From the NCBI RefSeq assembly GCF_036884655.1, contig NC_088355.1, positions 25,233,001 through 25,297,000 of the forward strand: a stretch of DNA of 64,000 nucleotides, given 5' to 3'. Positions 1-9,473 of this stretch are shown here, in pieces. The position numbers and the translations under genes are program-made. The notes beneath the pieces were generated by a model that saw only the letters and a program-made list of their open reading frames with translations, did not search any database and had not been told where the DNA came from. Position 1 is the stretch's first letter. Every line of letters begins with the position of its first letter. Origin of the DNA: Musa acuminata AAA Group. Its lineage: Eukaryota > Streptophyta > Magnoliopsida > Zingiberales > Musaceae.

Positions 1-1181
1 ATTTCTGCTACTGAACAATTCATTCATCTTAAGGTAGAGGATAAAAAGAATGGCTGTCAATTCAATCTCACTGGTATATATGCTTTAAATAGTATGCAAG
101 AAAGAAATACTCTTTGGTCTGACCTGACTAATATTGTAAATGGCTGTCTCAATGTACCTTGGATTGTTCTTGGAGACTTTAATACTGTTCGGTACACAAA
201 TGAAAAAGAGGGGGGTAGACAACTTTTAGAAAGCCAGCTTCAAAGTTTTAATGATTACATTGACACTGCAGCATTGTTTGATATGAAATATGTGGGTAAT
301 TGGCTCTCCTGGAGTAATCAAGGTGCTGCTAACAGAAAAATAATGGCTCGACTTGATAGGTGTTTGATTAATCATGAATGGTTAACAGTTTACCCAGATT
401 CACTTCTTGAGTATGGTGCTCCTTTGTTTTCTGACCATTCTTTAATGTATATACACGCAGAAAAATCGACACCAAGAGGCAAGAAACCGTTTAGATTCTT
501 TAACATGTGGAGTACCCATCCTCAATTTCTTGATATTATCAGATCTGCTTGGAATGTTAATGTGCATGGATCCCCAAAGCCTGTAAAGCAGCAGTAAAGG
601 AGTGGAATACAAATACCTTTGGCAATATTAACACCAGAGTTCAATTTTGCAGAAATGAACTAATGTCATTACAACATGAGCTGCAACTTCAGCCAAATGA
701 TGAAAATATTATCTACAAAGAGACAGAAGCCAGAAATAACTTCATGCAAGCCTTAAAACAGGAGGAAAGTTTTGCAAAGCAGAAGTCTCGACCGAATTGG
801 CTTACACTAGGGGATTCCAATACTAAATTTTTCTATGCTTAAATTGCTACTCGAAGGGCTGTTAACCGTATCAGCAAATGTAGAGACAAAGATGATAATC
901 TTATTGAGAATTTAGATGAGGTTAAAGCACACACAGAGCAATTTTTTTATTCCTTACTCAATCAAGTTGGGAAACCTAATAACATTCATGTGGAGCCGAC
1001 TAGAAAACTTGATTCGGAAGCTATTTCAATCCTCAATGCCCCAATTACAGATGACAAAATTGTACGTGTTGTCTTTAAGTCACTAAAGCACAAAAGCCCA
1101 GGTCCAGATGGATTTCCAGCTGAATTTTACCAAACTGCTTGGTCTATTATTGGAAATGATGTGATCAAGGCTTGCCAATAT
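1..1181 (+). pseudogene. LINE copy 1 ORF2, 5' segment (endonuclease to start of RT)
   Basis: This is an L1-type LINE ORF2 entered part-way through its apurinic/apyrimidinic endonuclease domain, because the window starts inside it. The endonuclease would nick target DNA for target-primed reverse transcription. Visible endonuclease motifs are GDFNTVR (about 170-190) and SDHS (about 430). The linker to the RT follows, then the RT opening GPDGFPAEFYQTAW at about 1100-1140. Compared with the other copies in the window, about 28 bp are missing near 575, which shifts the frame, and a TAA interrupts at about 840. The segment ends where the Sirevirus inserted and resumes at 9474. It belongs to the subfamily with the long 3' UTR. 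It is certainly a LINE relic and is not functional as read. Confidence 0.93.
1177..1181. repeat. Target-site duplication AATAT of Sire1, left copy
   Basis: AATAT directly precedes the TGTTAGG terminus of the Sirevirus and is repeated at 9474-9478 after its terminal CA. Removing the element and one AATAT restores the LINE reading seen in the other copies. This proves the element boundaries and a 5-bp staggered integration. Confidence 0.96.
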
Positions 1182-2431
1182 TGTTAGGATCGGAGCGGCA
1201 CTAAGAGGGGGGGGTGAATTAGTGCAGCGGATAAAAACTTCGATTTTAATCAAAATCTTTCGTACGTTAAGAACGAAACTTGAGAAATTTAACTTGAAGG
1301 CGTATTCTTGAAGTTGCGCAACAAGAGTAAAAAGGAACTAAAGCAGTAAGAAGATTTGCAGTAATGTAAATGACAATAATAAAGAGCAAACCAAAGATTA
1401 CGCCGATTTTTAGAGTGGTTCGGTCAAATGACCTACTCCACTTGCGAGGCCCCTCTTCGATGAGGCTCCCACCTTCCACTAGCAAGTCTCTTGAAATGGA
1501 AGGGTAAACACCCCTCTTACAACCTTTTACAAGCAGCTCAACCTCTTACAAATTTTCAATAAGAAAGAAGGAGGAGAACTCTCTAGCAAATTGAAAACAA
1601 GACTTGCTAAGACTTTCTAAGACTTTTCTCTCAATCAAAATGCTTCTCAAAAGTTGTAACCTCAGTTGAGATTTGAGGGGTATTTATAGGCCTCAAGAGG
1701 ATTCAAATTTTGGGTTTCAAAATTTGAATTCTTTTAGGGTTCCCGGTGCTGGCGGTTCCACCGCCCAGCACTCGGGTACTGGACGGTGCAACCGCCCAGC
1801 CAAGGAGGTGTCACCGCCCAGCACTCGGGTGCTGGGTGGTTCCACCGCCCAACTAGGCGGTGCCACCGCCTACAGTGATTTCAGCCCAACTACAGTGTTT
1901 TCAGCCACTAGTTGGGCTTCAATCTTGGCTCTGCTGGTTTAGCTTAATTTTTAGCCTAAACCAACTCTGACTTTGGGCCCAGTTGGCCACTAACCAGTAG
2001 GATTATCTCTTAATCCTAATCCTTATTACAAGTGGACTACATAACCAAAACACATCCTAAGCAAATTTTCAACCGCGAACGTCGAGTCTTGTTCCGGCGA
2101 GCTTTCCGACGAACTTCTTCCGACGGACTCCCTGCAAGCTCCCAATCTTTGTGATGACTTTTAACGAGTAGCCGAGCCTTCTCGGTGATCTCCGCGAGCC
2201 TCCGACGATTTCTTCGGCGAACTTCCGACACGTTCCCGATTTCTTCTCGGATGGTTCCGGCAGCATCTCCGATGATTCTTCGGTCTCTTAAACGTCCATC
2301 GAGCTCGACTCCGGTATTCTTGCTTTATGTTTTTTGGTTATCGTAGTTAATCCTGCACACTTAACTCAATAATATGGATTAGATCAATTAACCCACCAAT
2401 TGATTATATCATCAAAATCCGAGATTCAACA
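1182..2431 (-). repeat. Sire1 3' LTR (1250 bp)
   Basis: On the minus strand the LTR runs from TGTTGAATC to GATCCTAACA. Its TATA box is TATAAATA (plus-strand TATTTATA at 1681-1688). It carries a cluster of GGCGGT...ACCGCC imperfect palindromes (about 1750-1870) and a GCACTAA/TTAGTGC hairpin around a G run (1198-1225). It is 25 bp shorter than its partner because it lacks one 21-bp palindrome unit and a 4-bp insertion. ORFs that can be read across it are artefacts of low stop density. Confidence 0.96.
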
Positions 2432-2445
2432 ATCTCCCCCTTTTT
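2432..2445 (-). promoter_or_regulatory. Sire1 terminal polypurine tract
   Basis: The minus strand reads AAAAAGGGGGAGAT directly before the TGTTGAATC start of the 3' LTR. This is the expected plus-strand DNA primer for a copia element, and the same sequence lies at the equivalent place in Sire2 and Sire3. Confidence 0.93.
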
Positions 2446-2668
2446 GATGATGACAATCAATTGATGACGGAGTTAAACATAACTCCCCCTATCTATATGC
2501 CATATTATGAGAAGATAAAAAACACTTGAATTCCATCCCATTGGATTCAAGCATAACCCGATAAGTTCTAATCGTAGAACTTTATCGTTATCCTCATTAA
2601 ACAATAGTAAGTACGAAACTTCGATGAAAATCATAAGTTAAATGATACGGGACGAATTTTGCTACGAC

Positions 2669-2850
2669 AGAAGATAAAGATTTTCAATATAAATTTCATG
2701 ATATCAATCTTGTGATATTTTCAAGGATTTGCAAGTCATATAAGACATTCATATCACACAGAAGATAAAGATTTTCAATATAAATTTCATGATATCAATC
2801 TTGTGATATTTTCAAGGATTTGCAAGTCATATAAGACATTCATATCACAC
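2669..2850. repeat. Perfect 91-bp tandem duplication in Sire1 3' non-coding region
   Basis: Bases 2669-2759 are repeated without a difference as 2760-2850. The identity implies a very recent slippage or unequal-crossover event, possibly in the last replication cycle of the element. Confidence 0.95.
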
Positions 2851-2893
2851 AAGTTTTTGTAATTCATATTAGTCATGTCATATAAGTCATCAC

Positions 2894-2908
2894 TTCTCCC
2901 CCTTTGTC
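2894..2908 (-). promoter_or_regulatory. Internal second polypurine tract of Sire1
   Basis: The minus strand reads GACAAAGGGGGAGAA, preceded by TTGTTGAT. It lies about 460 bp upstream of the terminal tract. Sire2 has the same motif at 22624-22638. Extra polypurine tracts upstream of the 3' LTR have been described for Sireviruses; a role as a secondary priming site is inferred. Confidence 0.8.
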
Positions 2909-3541
2909 ATCAACAAAAAGGAAAATGAGACTTGAAGCACAAATTTTGTCATACAACGATTTTATCATTGAAAATTAAGTATGCAAAAATATTTACGCAG
3001 AGTTCATTTTAGAGGAAAATTCAGCATGCATTCATATTATCTAATCTCTTCTTTCTATGAATAATAGAAATTGTAGATGTATAAGAGAGAGATTGGGATA
3101 AAAAATTCAAGTAGTAATTTCACGAAGTCAAGATCATAATTCGAATACAAACTCATTCAAATCGTCAAATTCATGAAAATCTCAACATTACTTTTTAATC
3201 ATCACATAAGGCATTTAAAGAATTTTTGAAACATAGGAGAATGATGAATTTAAGCATACAATGTTTCAATCAAATTCAAGTCATGAATGCCAATACTTTC
3301 ATATTTGTAAGTATCAATTCATGAATGCCAAGAGATATTATTTGTGATTCCAATTTTGCAAGATCAAGATTATGATTTAGATAAAACTTATTTAAATCAA
3401 ATCGCTAACTTGAAATTCATAATCAAGTCATCAAAGTCGATTTCGAGATTTCACAACATGTCATATGGAATTTGAAGGAGAATGAGAGATGGAAAGAAGA
3501 TGAAAAACTTTACGGAAAATCCAATCAAACAAGTTTATTAT

Positions 3542-6500
3542 TTAGGGACAATTTAGCATGCCTAATTCCCTTCGGATGAATTCAAATTGGTCTTCATTCA
3601 AAGCTTTTGTAAATATATCTGCTAATTGATGCTTTGTGTCAATGAATTCTAGAACAACATCATTGTTAAAAACATGATTGCGTATGAAATGATGCCTAAC
3701 GTCGATGTGCTTAGTTCTAGAGTGCTGAATTGGATTTTTAGTAAGGCATATGGCACTAGTATTATCACATTTTATGGGAATATTTTTAAAGTGAATTCCA
3801 TAGTCTTCTAATGTATTTTTCATCCAAATTACTTGTGCACAACATGCATTTGCAGCAATGTATTCGGCTTCCGCCGTAGATAGTGCAACTGAATTTTGTT
3901 TCTTAGAAGTCCAAGAAACAAGTGCATGTCCTAAAAATTGGCATGTTCCGGATGTACTTTTTCTATCTATCCTGCATCCGCCAAAATCGGCATCTGCATA
4001 AGCTATTAGATCAAATTTTTCAGATTTTGGATACCACAATCCTAAATTTGGAGTTCCTTTAAGATACCTAAATATTCTTTTAACACTCTTAAGATGAGAT
4101 AATTTAGGATTAGATTGAAACCTAGCGCAAAGTCCTACATTAAACATAATATCCGGTCTAGTCGCAGTGAGGTAGAGTAGACTACCTATCATTCCCCTAT
4201 ATGTTTTTTGATCGAAACTTTCACCATTTTCATCCATATCTAACTTAGTCGTAGTACTCATAGGGGTGTTTATTGCTTTTGAATTATCCATGTTAAATCG
4301 TTTTAACAATTCTAATGTATATTTCGATTGGTTAAGAAATATACCATCACTAAGTTGTTTGATTTGTAATCCCAAAAAGAAAGTTAATTCACCCATTAAA
4401 CTCATTTCAAATTCAAGACTCATACATTTGGCAAATGATTCACATAGTGATTCATCCGAAGAGCCAAACACAATATCGTCAACATAAATTTGCACAATAA
4501 GAAAATTATTTTCAAAATGTTTAATAAACAATGTAGTATCAACCTTGCCTTTGGTAAAATTATTTAAAATAAGAAAGGAACTAAGCCTTTCATACCAAGC
4601 TCTAGGAGCTTGTTTTAAGCCATAGAGAGCTTTAGTCAATTTGAATACATGATTAGGAAGAAGAGAATTTTCAAATCCGGGAGGTTGTTCGACAAATACT
4701 TCTTCGGAAATCAAACCATTCAAGAAAGCACTTTTAACATCCATTTGAAATAGTTTAAAATTATTACTACTAGCATAGGCAAGGAGCATCCTTATGGCTT
4801 CTAATCGAGCCACGGGAGCGAAGGTTTCATCGTAATCGATACCTTCTTCTTGGTTGAAACCTTTGGCCACTAATCTAGCCTTGTTTCTAACCACGATACC
4901 ATTTTCGTCTTGCTTGTTTCTAAAGACCCACTTAGTACCTATGACTAAGTGGTCACTTGGTCTAGGAACAAGCTTCCATACCTCATTCCTCTCAAATTGG
5001 TTCAATTCTTCTTGCATTGCAATGATCCAAAAATCATCTTTTAAGGCTTCGTCAATGCATTTAGGTTCAATTTGAGAAAGGAAAGCGGCGTTAGCATAGA
5101 AATTTTTGAAAGAAGAACGAGTTTGAACCCCTTTTGATGTATCTCCTATAATTTGCTCTTTTGGATGAGCATCTACATACTTCCATTCTTTTGGTAAAGA
5201 AATTTCGGAAGAAGATGCATTCAAATGGCTATTTTGAGGAGAGGGTTCATTTAAATTCAAATTATCAAAACCAAGATCATCATCAAAATCATTTTTCTTT
5301 AAATCGGAAATTTCATTAAAAACTACATGAATAGACTCTTCAATTACTAAAGTTCTTTTATTAAAAACCCGAAAAGCTTTAGAAACGGAAGAGTAACCAA
5401 GAAAGATGCCTTCATCGGATTTAGCATCAAATTTTCCTAAAGCATCCCTTTCATTTAAAATAAAGCATTTACAACCAAAAACTTTAAAATAGGAGATGTT
5501 TGGTTTTTTGTTATTCCATAATTCATAGGGAGTTTTGGATAAGGATGGTCTTATTAGGACTTTATTCATGATGTAGCAAGCCGTATTTACGGCTTCGGCC
5601 CAAAAGTACTTAGGTAAACTATGTTCATTCAACATAGTTCTTGCCATTTCTTGTAGGTTTCTATTTTTCCTTTCAACTACTCCATTTTGTTGAGGATTTC
5701 TTGGAGTTGAGAAGTTGTGATTGTACCCATTACTTTCGCAAAAATTTTGAAAGTCACGGTTTTGGAATTCACCACCGTGATCACTCCGAATTGATGAAAT
5801 CATGAAGCCTTTTTCATTTTGAGTGAGTTTACAAAATTTAGAGAAACACTTGAAGCAATCACTTTTGTGAGCTAAGAAATAGGTCCAAGTGTATCTAGAG
5901 TAGTCATCCACAATCACAAAGGCATATTTGCTTCCACCTAGACTTGTTGTATCAATTGGTCCAAATAAGTCCAAATGGATCAATTGTAATGGTCTAGTAG
6001 TGCTAATTTGATTTTTTGGTTTGAAGCTTGTTTTTATTTGTTTGCCTAGTTGACATGCATCGCATACTTTGTCCTTAATAAACTTTATATTTGGAATTCC
6101 TCGTACTAATTCTTGAGATGAGATCTTAGATATTGTTTTCATGCTTGCATGGCCTAATCTCCTATGCCAAAGCCAAGCATCATCATTTACGGCGGAGAAG
6201 CACATTTCATTACTTAGTTCATCAAGATTGATGGTATAGACATTATTTTGTTTTAAAGCAATCATAGTCATGTTATGATTTGGTTTTTCAATAATGCACA
6301 TATTTGATTCAAATCTAACGATGTAACCTTTATCGCATAGTTGACTAATACTCAAGAGATTATGTTTCAATCCATCAACTAGTAAGACATCATCAATGGA
6401 AAAATTAAATTTGTTACCAATAGTTCCCTTGCCAATGATTTTGCCCTTGTTGTTGTCTCCGAAGGTAACGTACCCTTCTTCTTTGCTAGTGAGCATAGAG

Positions 6501-6580
6501 AAATGAGATAGATCTCCAGTCATATGTCTTGAGCATCCACTATCGAGATACCATCTCTTGCTCCTAGCTTGTGGGTTTGT
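3542..6580 (-). CDS. pol: Sire1 pol: protease, integrase, reverse transcriptase, RNase H
   Basis: This is the copia polyprotein region that processes Gag, copies the RNA and integrates the DNA. The frame is open from 6580 after the gag TAG; the first internal Met is at 6523. Upstream of that Met lie W-Y-L and the protease active site D-S-G followed by CSRHMTG, so the real product starts in or through gag, not at the Met. Numbered from the Met (993 residues), the order is: pre-integrase HHCC finger (HRRLGH ... CDAC) about 118-155, integrase core with HLDLFGP about 182, SDHGGEF about 246 and NGVVERKN about 278 (the D-D-E triad), RT from about 515 with the [10 protein letters not shown] catalytic box about 681, and RNase H with AEAEYIAA about 884. 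It ends ADIFTKAL...GMLNCP, the usual copia C-terminus. No key residue is missing. Only the junction stop argues against function. Confidence 0.95.
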   Translation of the reverse strand, partial: TNPQARSKRWYLDSGCSRHMTGDLSHFSMLTSKEEGYVTFGDNNKGKIIGKGTIGNKFNFSIDDVLLVDGLKHNLLSISQLCDKGYIVRFESNMCIIEKPNHNMTMIALKQNNVYTINLDELSNEMCFSAVNDDAWLWHRRLGHASMKTISKISSQELVRGIPNIKFIKDKVCDACQLGKQIKTSFKPKNQISTTRPLQLIHLDLFGPIDTTSLGGSKYAFVIVDDYSRYTWTYFLAHKSDCFKCFSKFCKLTQNEKGFMISSIRSDHGGEFQNRDFQNFCESNGYNHNFSTPRNPQQNGVVERKNRNLQEMARTMLNEHSLPKYFWAEAVNTACYIMNKVLIRPSLSKTPYELWNNKKPNISYFKVFGCKCFILNERDALGKFDAKSDEGIFLGYSSVSKAFRVFNKRTLVIEESIHVVFNEISDLKKNDFDDDLGFDNLNLNEPSPQNSHLNASSSEISLPKEWKYVDAHPKEQIIGDTSKGVQTRSSFKNFYANAAFLSQIEPKCIDEALKDDFWIIAMQEELNQFERNEVWKLVPRPSDHLVIGTKWVFRNKQDENGIVVRNKARLVAKGFNQEEGIDYDETFAPVARLEAIRMLLAYASSNNFKLFQMDVKSAFLNGLISEEVFVEQPPGFENSLLPNHVFKLTKALYGLKQAPRAWYERLSSFLILNNFTKGKVDTTLFIKHFENNFLIVQIYVDDIVFGSSDESLCESFAKCMSLEFEMSLMGELTFFLGLQIKQLSDGIFLNQSKYTLELLKRFNMDNSKAINTPMSTTTKLDMDENGESFDQKTYRGMIGSLLYLTATRPDIMFNVGLCARFQSNPKLSHLKSVKRIFRYLKGTPNLGLWYPKSEKFDLIAYADADFGGCRIDRKSTSGTCQFLGHALVSWTSKKQNSVALSTAEAEYIAANACCAQVIWMKNTLEDYGIHFKNIPIKCDNTSAICLTKNPIQHSRTKHIDVRHHFIRNHVFNNDVVLEFIDTKHQLADIFTKALNEDQFEFIRRELGMLNCP

Positions 6581-8146
6581 CTACAAAAGAGGATGATTTT
6601 TAGGTACCCATTTGATTTTGGGTGCCTCAAAAATTGACCCACTAACTTTGTTATTTATGATTGAATTCTTTATAGTTCCTTTAGGAACCCATATTAATTT
6701 TTGTGAACTAATTTTCCTAAATGGGCATTTGTAGGCAATATGTCCGGATTTGCAACAAAAGTTGCATTTCACATAAGAGGAAACATGTAATGTAGGTCCT
6801 TTTACGAAAGTGGTGGGATTTTGATGTAATCCTTTTACAAATCCAATTCCATTTCTATTTGCGATGTGACCCTTGTTTGCAAGGATCATATCTAATCCTT
6901 TGCTACCAACCTTAAACTTGTTTAAGGTTTCCTTAAGAAGCATATTTTCATTTTTTATTGCTTCTAAGTGCTCACACTTAGAGCATGAAGGAGTTTGAAG
7001 ACTATCAAACTTATCTTGTCGCAAAGCATGCTCTTTCTTTAAGATACTTAACTTCTTGCTAACAGTTCTACATTCATCAAATAATTCATGAAAAGCGATA
7101 GACAGTTCTTCAAAAGATAAATCTTCATTAAATAAATCACATACCTCTTCTCCTAACGCCATTAGCGCGTAATGAGCAACTTGCTCGGTGTTGGACTCCT
7201 CTTCTTCGGATGCACTTGAATCATCCCACGTTGCCTTGAACGCCTTCTTCTTTGATGTCCTCTTTTTGGCTTGAGGACAATCGTTCTTGTAGTGTCCCGG
7301 TTTTTTGCATTCATAGCAAATCACTTGGTCTTTCTTTTGTTCAAATTTATTTTTTGTATTATTTTTAAATCTGTTCTTTCTTAAATATTTTTTAAACTTT
7401 TGAGTCAAAAGTGCAATGTCATTGTCACTGTCCTCATCACTTGATGTTCCTTTCAAGTGGTCTTCTTGTGATTTGAGTGCCATATCCTTCCTGTTCTTTG
7501 GAAGGGGGTTCTCGAGCTCGTCATGAGCTTGACATGTCATTTCGTAGGTCATTAGAGACCCAATGAGTTCTTCAAGAGGGAATGCTTTAAGGTCTTTGGC
7601 CTCTTGAATGGCCGTAACTTTTGGATCCCAACTTTTAGGGAGGGATCTTAAGATTTTAGTTACTAGTTCAAAGTTAGTAAAATCTTTACCAAGAGCTTTG
7701 AGTCCATTGATGACATCCGTAAACCGGGTGTACATGTCTCCGATGGACTCACTTGGTTTCATTCGGAAAAGTTCGTAAGAGTGCACAAGGATGTTGATTT
7801 TGGACTCTTTCACTCGGCTAGTGCCTTCATGAGTGACCTCAAGAGTTCTCCAAATATCAAAAGCCGAATCACACATTGAAACACGATTAAATTCGTTTTT
7901 GTCTAATGCACAAAACAAGGCATTCATAGCCTTTGCATTTAAAGCAAAAACCTTCTTCTCCGATTCATTCCATTCACTCATCGGAAGAGAAGATTTTTGA
8001 AATCCATTTTCAACAATAGACCAAAGCTCAAAGTCCATAGAAATGAGGAAGATCCTCATGCGAGTCTTCCAATATGTGTAATCCGACCCATTAAACAAAG
8101 GTGGTCGTGCAATAGAATGGCCCTCTTGCATGCCGGAATAAGCCAT
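6581..8146 (-). CDS. gag: Sire1 gag: nucleocapsid protein with two CCHC zinc knuckles
   Basis: This is the 521-residue capsid/nucleocapsid precursor that packages element RNA in virus-like particles in the cytoplasm. The N-terminal half (ARPPLFNGSDYTYWKTRMRIFL ... LRSLPKSW) is the typical copia Gag (UBN2-like) fold. An acidic SSDEDSDND stretch and a basic stretch precede knuckle 1, CYECKKPGHYKNDC (about 276-289). Knuckle 2, CNFCCKSGHIAYKC, lies at about 461-474, with a possibly helical, charged linker between them. The ATG at 8146 lies only 52 nt from the LTR, a very short leader. The frame ends HPLL-TAG and continues in the same phase into protease, so gag and pol are separated by a single stop codon rather than by a frameshift. 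Two knuckles fit the Sirevirus lineage. Confidence 0.94.
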   Translation of the reverse strand: MAYSGMQEGHSIARPPLFNGSDYTYWKTRMRIFLISMDFELWSIVENGFQKSSLPMSEWNESEKKVFALNAKAMNALFCALDKNEFNRVSMCDSAFDIWRTLEVTHEGTSRVKESKINILVHSYELFRMKPSESIGDMYTRFTDVINGLKALGKDFTNFELVTKILRSLPKSWDPKVTAIQEAKDLKAFPLEELIGSLMTYEMTCQAHDELENPLPKNRKDMALKSQEDHLKGTSSDEDSDNDIALLTQKFKKYLRKNRFKNNTKNKFEQKKDQVICYECKKPGHYKNDCPQAKKRTSKKKAFKATWDDSSASEEEESNTEQVAHYALMALGEEVCDLFNEDLSFEELSIAFHELFDECRTVSKKLSILKKEHALRQDKFDSLQTPSCSKCEHLEAIKNENMLLKETLNKFKVGSKGLDMILANKGHIANRNGIGFVKGLHQNPTTFVKGPTLHVSSYVKCNFCCKSGHIAYKCPFRKISSQKLIWVPKGTIKNSIINNKVSGSIFEAPKIKWVPKNHPLL

Positions 8147-8184
8147 CTCTCTTGGGTATTAAACCAAATATGAGAGATAACCTC

Positions 8185-8196
8185 GCTCTGATACCA
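8185..8196 (-). promoter_or_regulatory. Sire1 primer-binding site, initiator Met-tRNA
   Basis: The minus strand reads TGGTATCAGAGC two bases after the 5' LTR, complementary to the 3' end of plant initiator Met-tRNA. It primes minus-strand DNA synthesis. Confidence 0.95.
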
Positions 8197-8198
8197 CT

Positions 8199-9473
8199 TG
8201 TTAGGATCGGAGCGGCACTAAGAGGGGGGGGTGAATTAGTGCAGCGGATAAAAACTTCGATTTTAATCAAAATCTTTCGTACGTTAAGAACGAAACTTGA
8301 GAAATTTAACTTGAAGGCGTATTCTTGAAGTTGCGCAACAAGAGTAATAAGGAACTAAAGCAGTAAGAAGATTTGCAGTAATGTAAATGACAATAATAAA
8401 GAGCAAACCAGAGATTACGCCGATTTTTAGAGTGGTTCGGTCAAATGACCTACTCCACTTGCGAGGCCCCTCTTCGATGAGGCTCCCACCTTCCACTAGC
8501 AAGTCTCTTGAAATGGAAGGGTAAACACCCCTCTTACAACCTTTTACAAGCAGCTCAACCTCTTACAAATTTTCAATAAGAAAGAAGGAGGAGAACTCTC
8601 TAGCAAATTGAAAACAAGACTTGCTAAGACTTTCTAAGACTTTTCTCTCAATCAAAATGCTTCTCAAAAGTTGTAACCTCAGTTGAGATTTGAGGGGTAT
8701 TTATAGGCCTCAAGAGGATTCAAATTTTGGGTTTCAAAATTTGAATTCTTTTAGGGTTCCCGGTGCTGGCGGTTCCACCGCCCAGCCAGGCGGTGCCACC
8801 GCCCAGCACTCGGGTACTGGACGGTGCAACCGCCCAGCCAAGGAGGTGTCACCGCCCAGCACTCGGGTGCTGGGCGGTTCCACCGCCCAACTAGGCGGTG
8901 CCACCGCCTACAGTGATTTCAGCCCAACTACAGTGTTTTCAGCCACTAGTTGGGCTTCAATCTTGGCTCTGCTGGTTTAGCTTAATTTTTAGCCTAAACC
9001 AACTCTGACTTTGGGCCCAGTTGGCCACTAACCAGGATATAGGATTATCTCTTAATCCTAATCCTAATTACAAGTGGACTACATAACCAAAACACATCCT
9101 AAGCAAATTTTCAACCGCGAACGTCGAGTCTTGTTCCGGCGAGCTTTCCGACGAACTTCTTCCGACGGACTCCCTGCAAGCTCCCAATCTTTGTGATGAC
9201 TTTTAACGAGTAGCCGAGCCTTCTCGGTGATCTCCGCGAGCCTCCGACGATTTCTTCGGCGAACTTCCGACACGTTCCCGATTTCTTCTCGGATGGTTCC
9301 GGCAGCATCTCCGATGATTCTTCGGTCTCTTAAACGTCCATCGAGCTCGACTCCGGTATTCTTGCTTTATGTTTTTTGGTTATCGTAGTTAATCCTGCAC
9401 ACTTAACTCAATAATATGGATTAGATCAATTAACCCACCAATTGATTATATCATCAAAATCCGAGATTCAACA
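8199..9473 (-). repeat. Sire1 5' LTR (1275 bp) with promoter
   Basis: This is the partner of 1182-2431. The TATA box reads TATAAATA on the minus strand (8698-8705). It has one more 21-bp GGCGGT/ACCGCC palindrome unit than the 3' LTR. The GCACTAA/TTAGTGC hairpin at 8215-8242 lies at the end of U5, close to the primer site. Confidence 0.96.

Larger units (their letters stand above)
2446..3541 (-). other. Sire1 3' non-coding region between pol and 3' LTR
   Basis: This is about 1.1 kb of AT-rich DNA without a credible ORF on either strand. Some Sireviruses carry an envelope-like ORF here; none is visible. It holds a second polypurine tract (2894-2908) and a 91-bp tandem duplication (2669-2850). 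Repeated short motifs such as TGATATC and CATATCAC are scattered through it. Sire2 has a related region of the same size at 22092-23170. Confidence 0.85.
1182..9473 (-). mobile_element. Sire1: complete Sirevirus-like Ty1/copia LTR retrotransposon
   Basis: This is an 8292-bp element coded on the minus strand, with LTRs at 1182-2431 and 8199-9473 and a 5-bp TSD. In coding order it holds the 5' LTR, an initiator Met-tRNA primer site (8185-8196), gag with two CCHC knuckles, protease-integrase-RT-RNase H, about 1.1 kb of non-coding DNA with an extra polypurine tract, the terminal polypurine tract (2432-2445) and the 3' LTR. The copia domain order (integrase before RT), the two-knuckle Gag and the duplicated polypurine tract fit the SIRE/Maximus lineage (Sirevirus). 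By eye the LTRs differ by four substitutions plus indels of 21 bp and 4 bp, so the insertion is recent. It interrupts the RT of LINE copy 1. Confidence 0.95.

Noticed and set aside
2446..3541. Envelope-like ORF in Sire1
   Set aside because: The region between pol and the 3' LTR is stop-rich in all frames, with no signal peptide or membrane segment.
8185..8196. tRNA gene fragments at the many TGGTATCAGAGC sites
   Set aside because: Only 12 bases match the initiator Met-tRNA 3' end and each lies two bases from an LTR; they are primer-binding sites.
8690..8980. Small ORFs in Sirevirus LTRs (also 1267-1485, 1673-1942, 2037-2266, 8284-8502, 9079-9308)
   Set aside because: They are repeated in both LTRs by definition, overlap promoter and palindrome arrays and show no domain.
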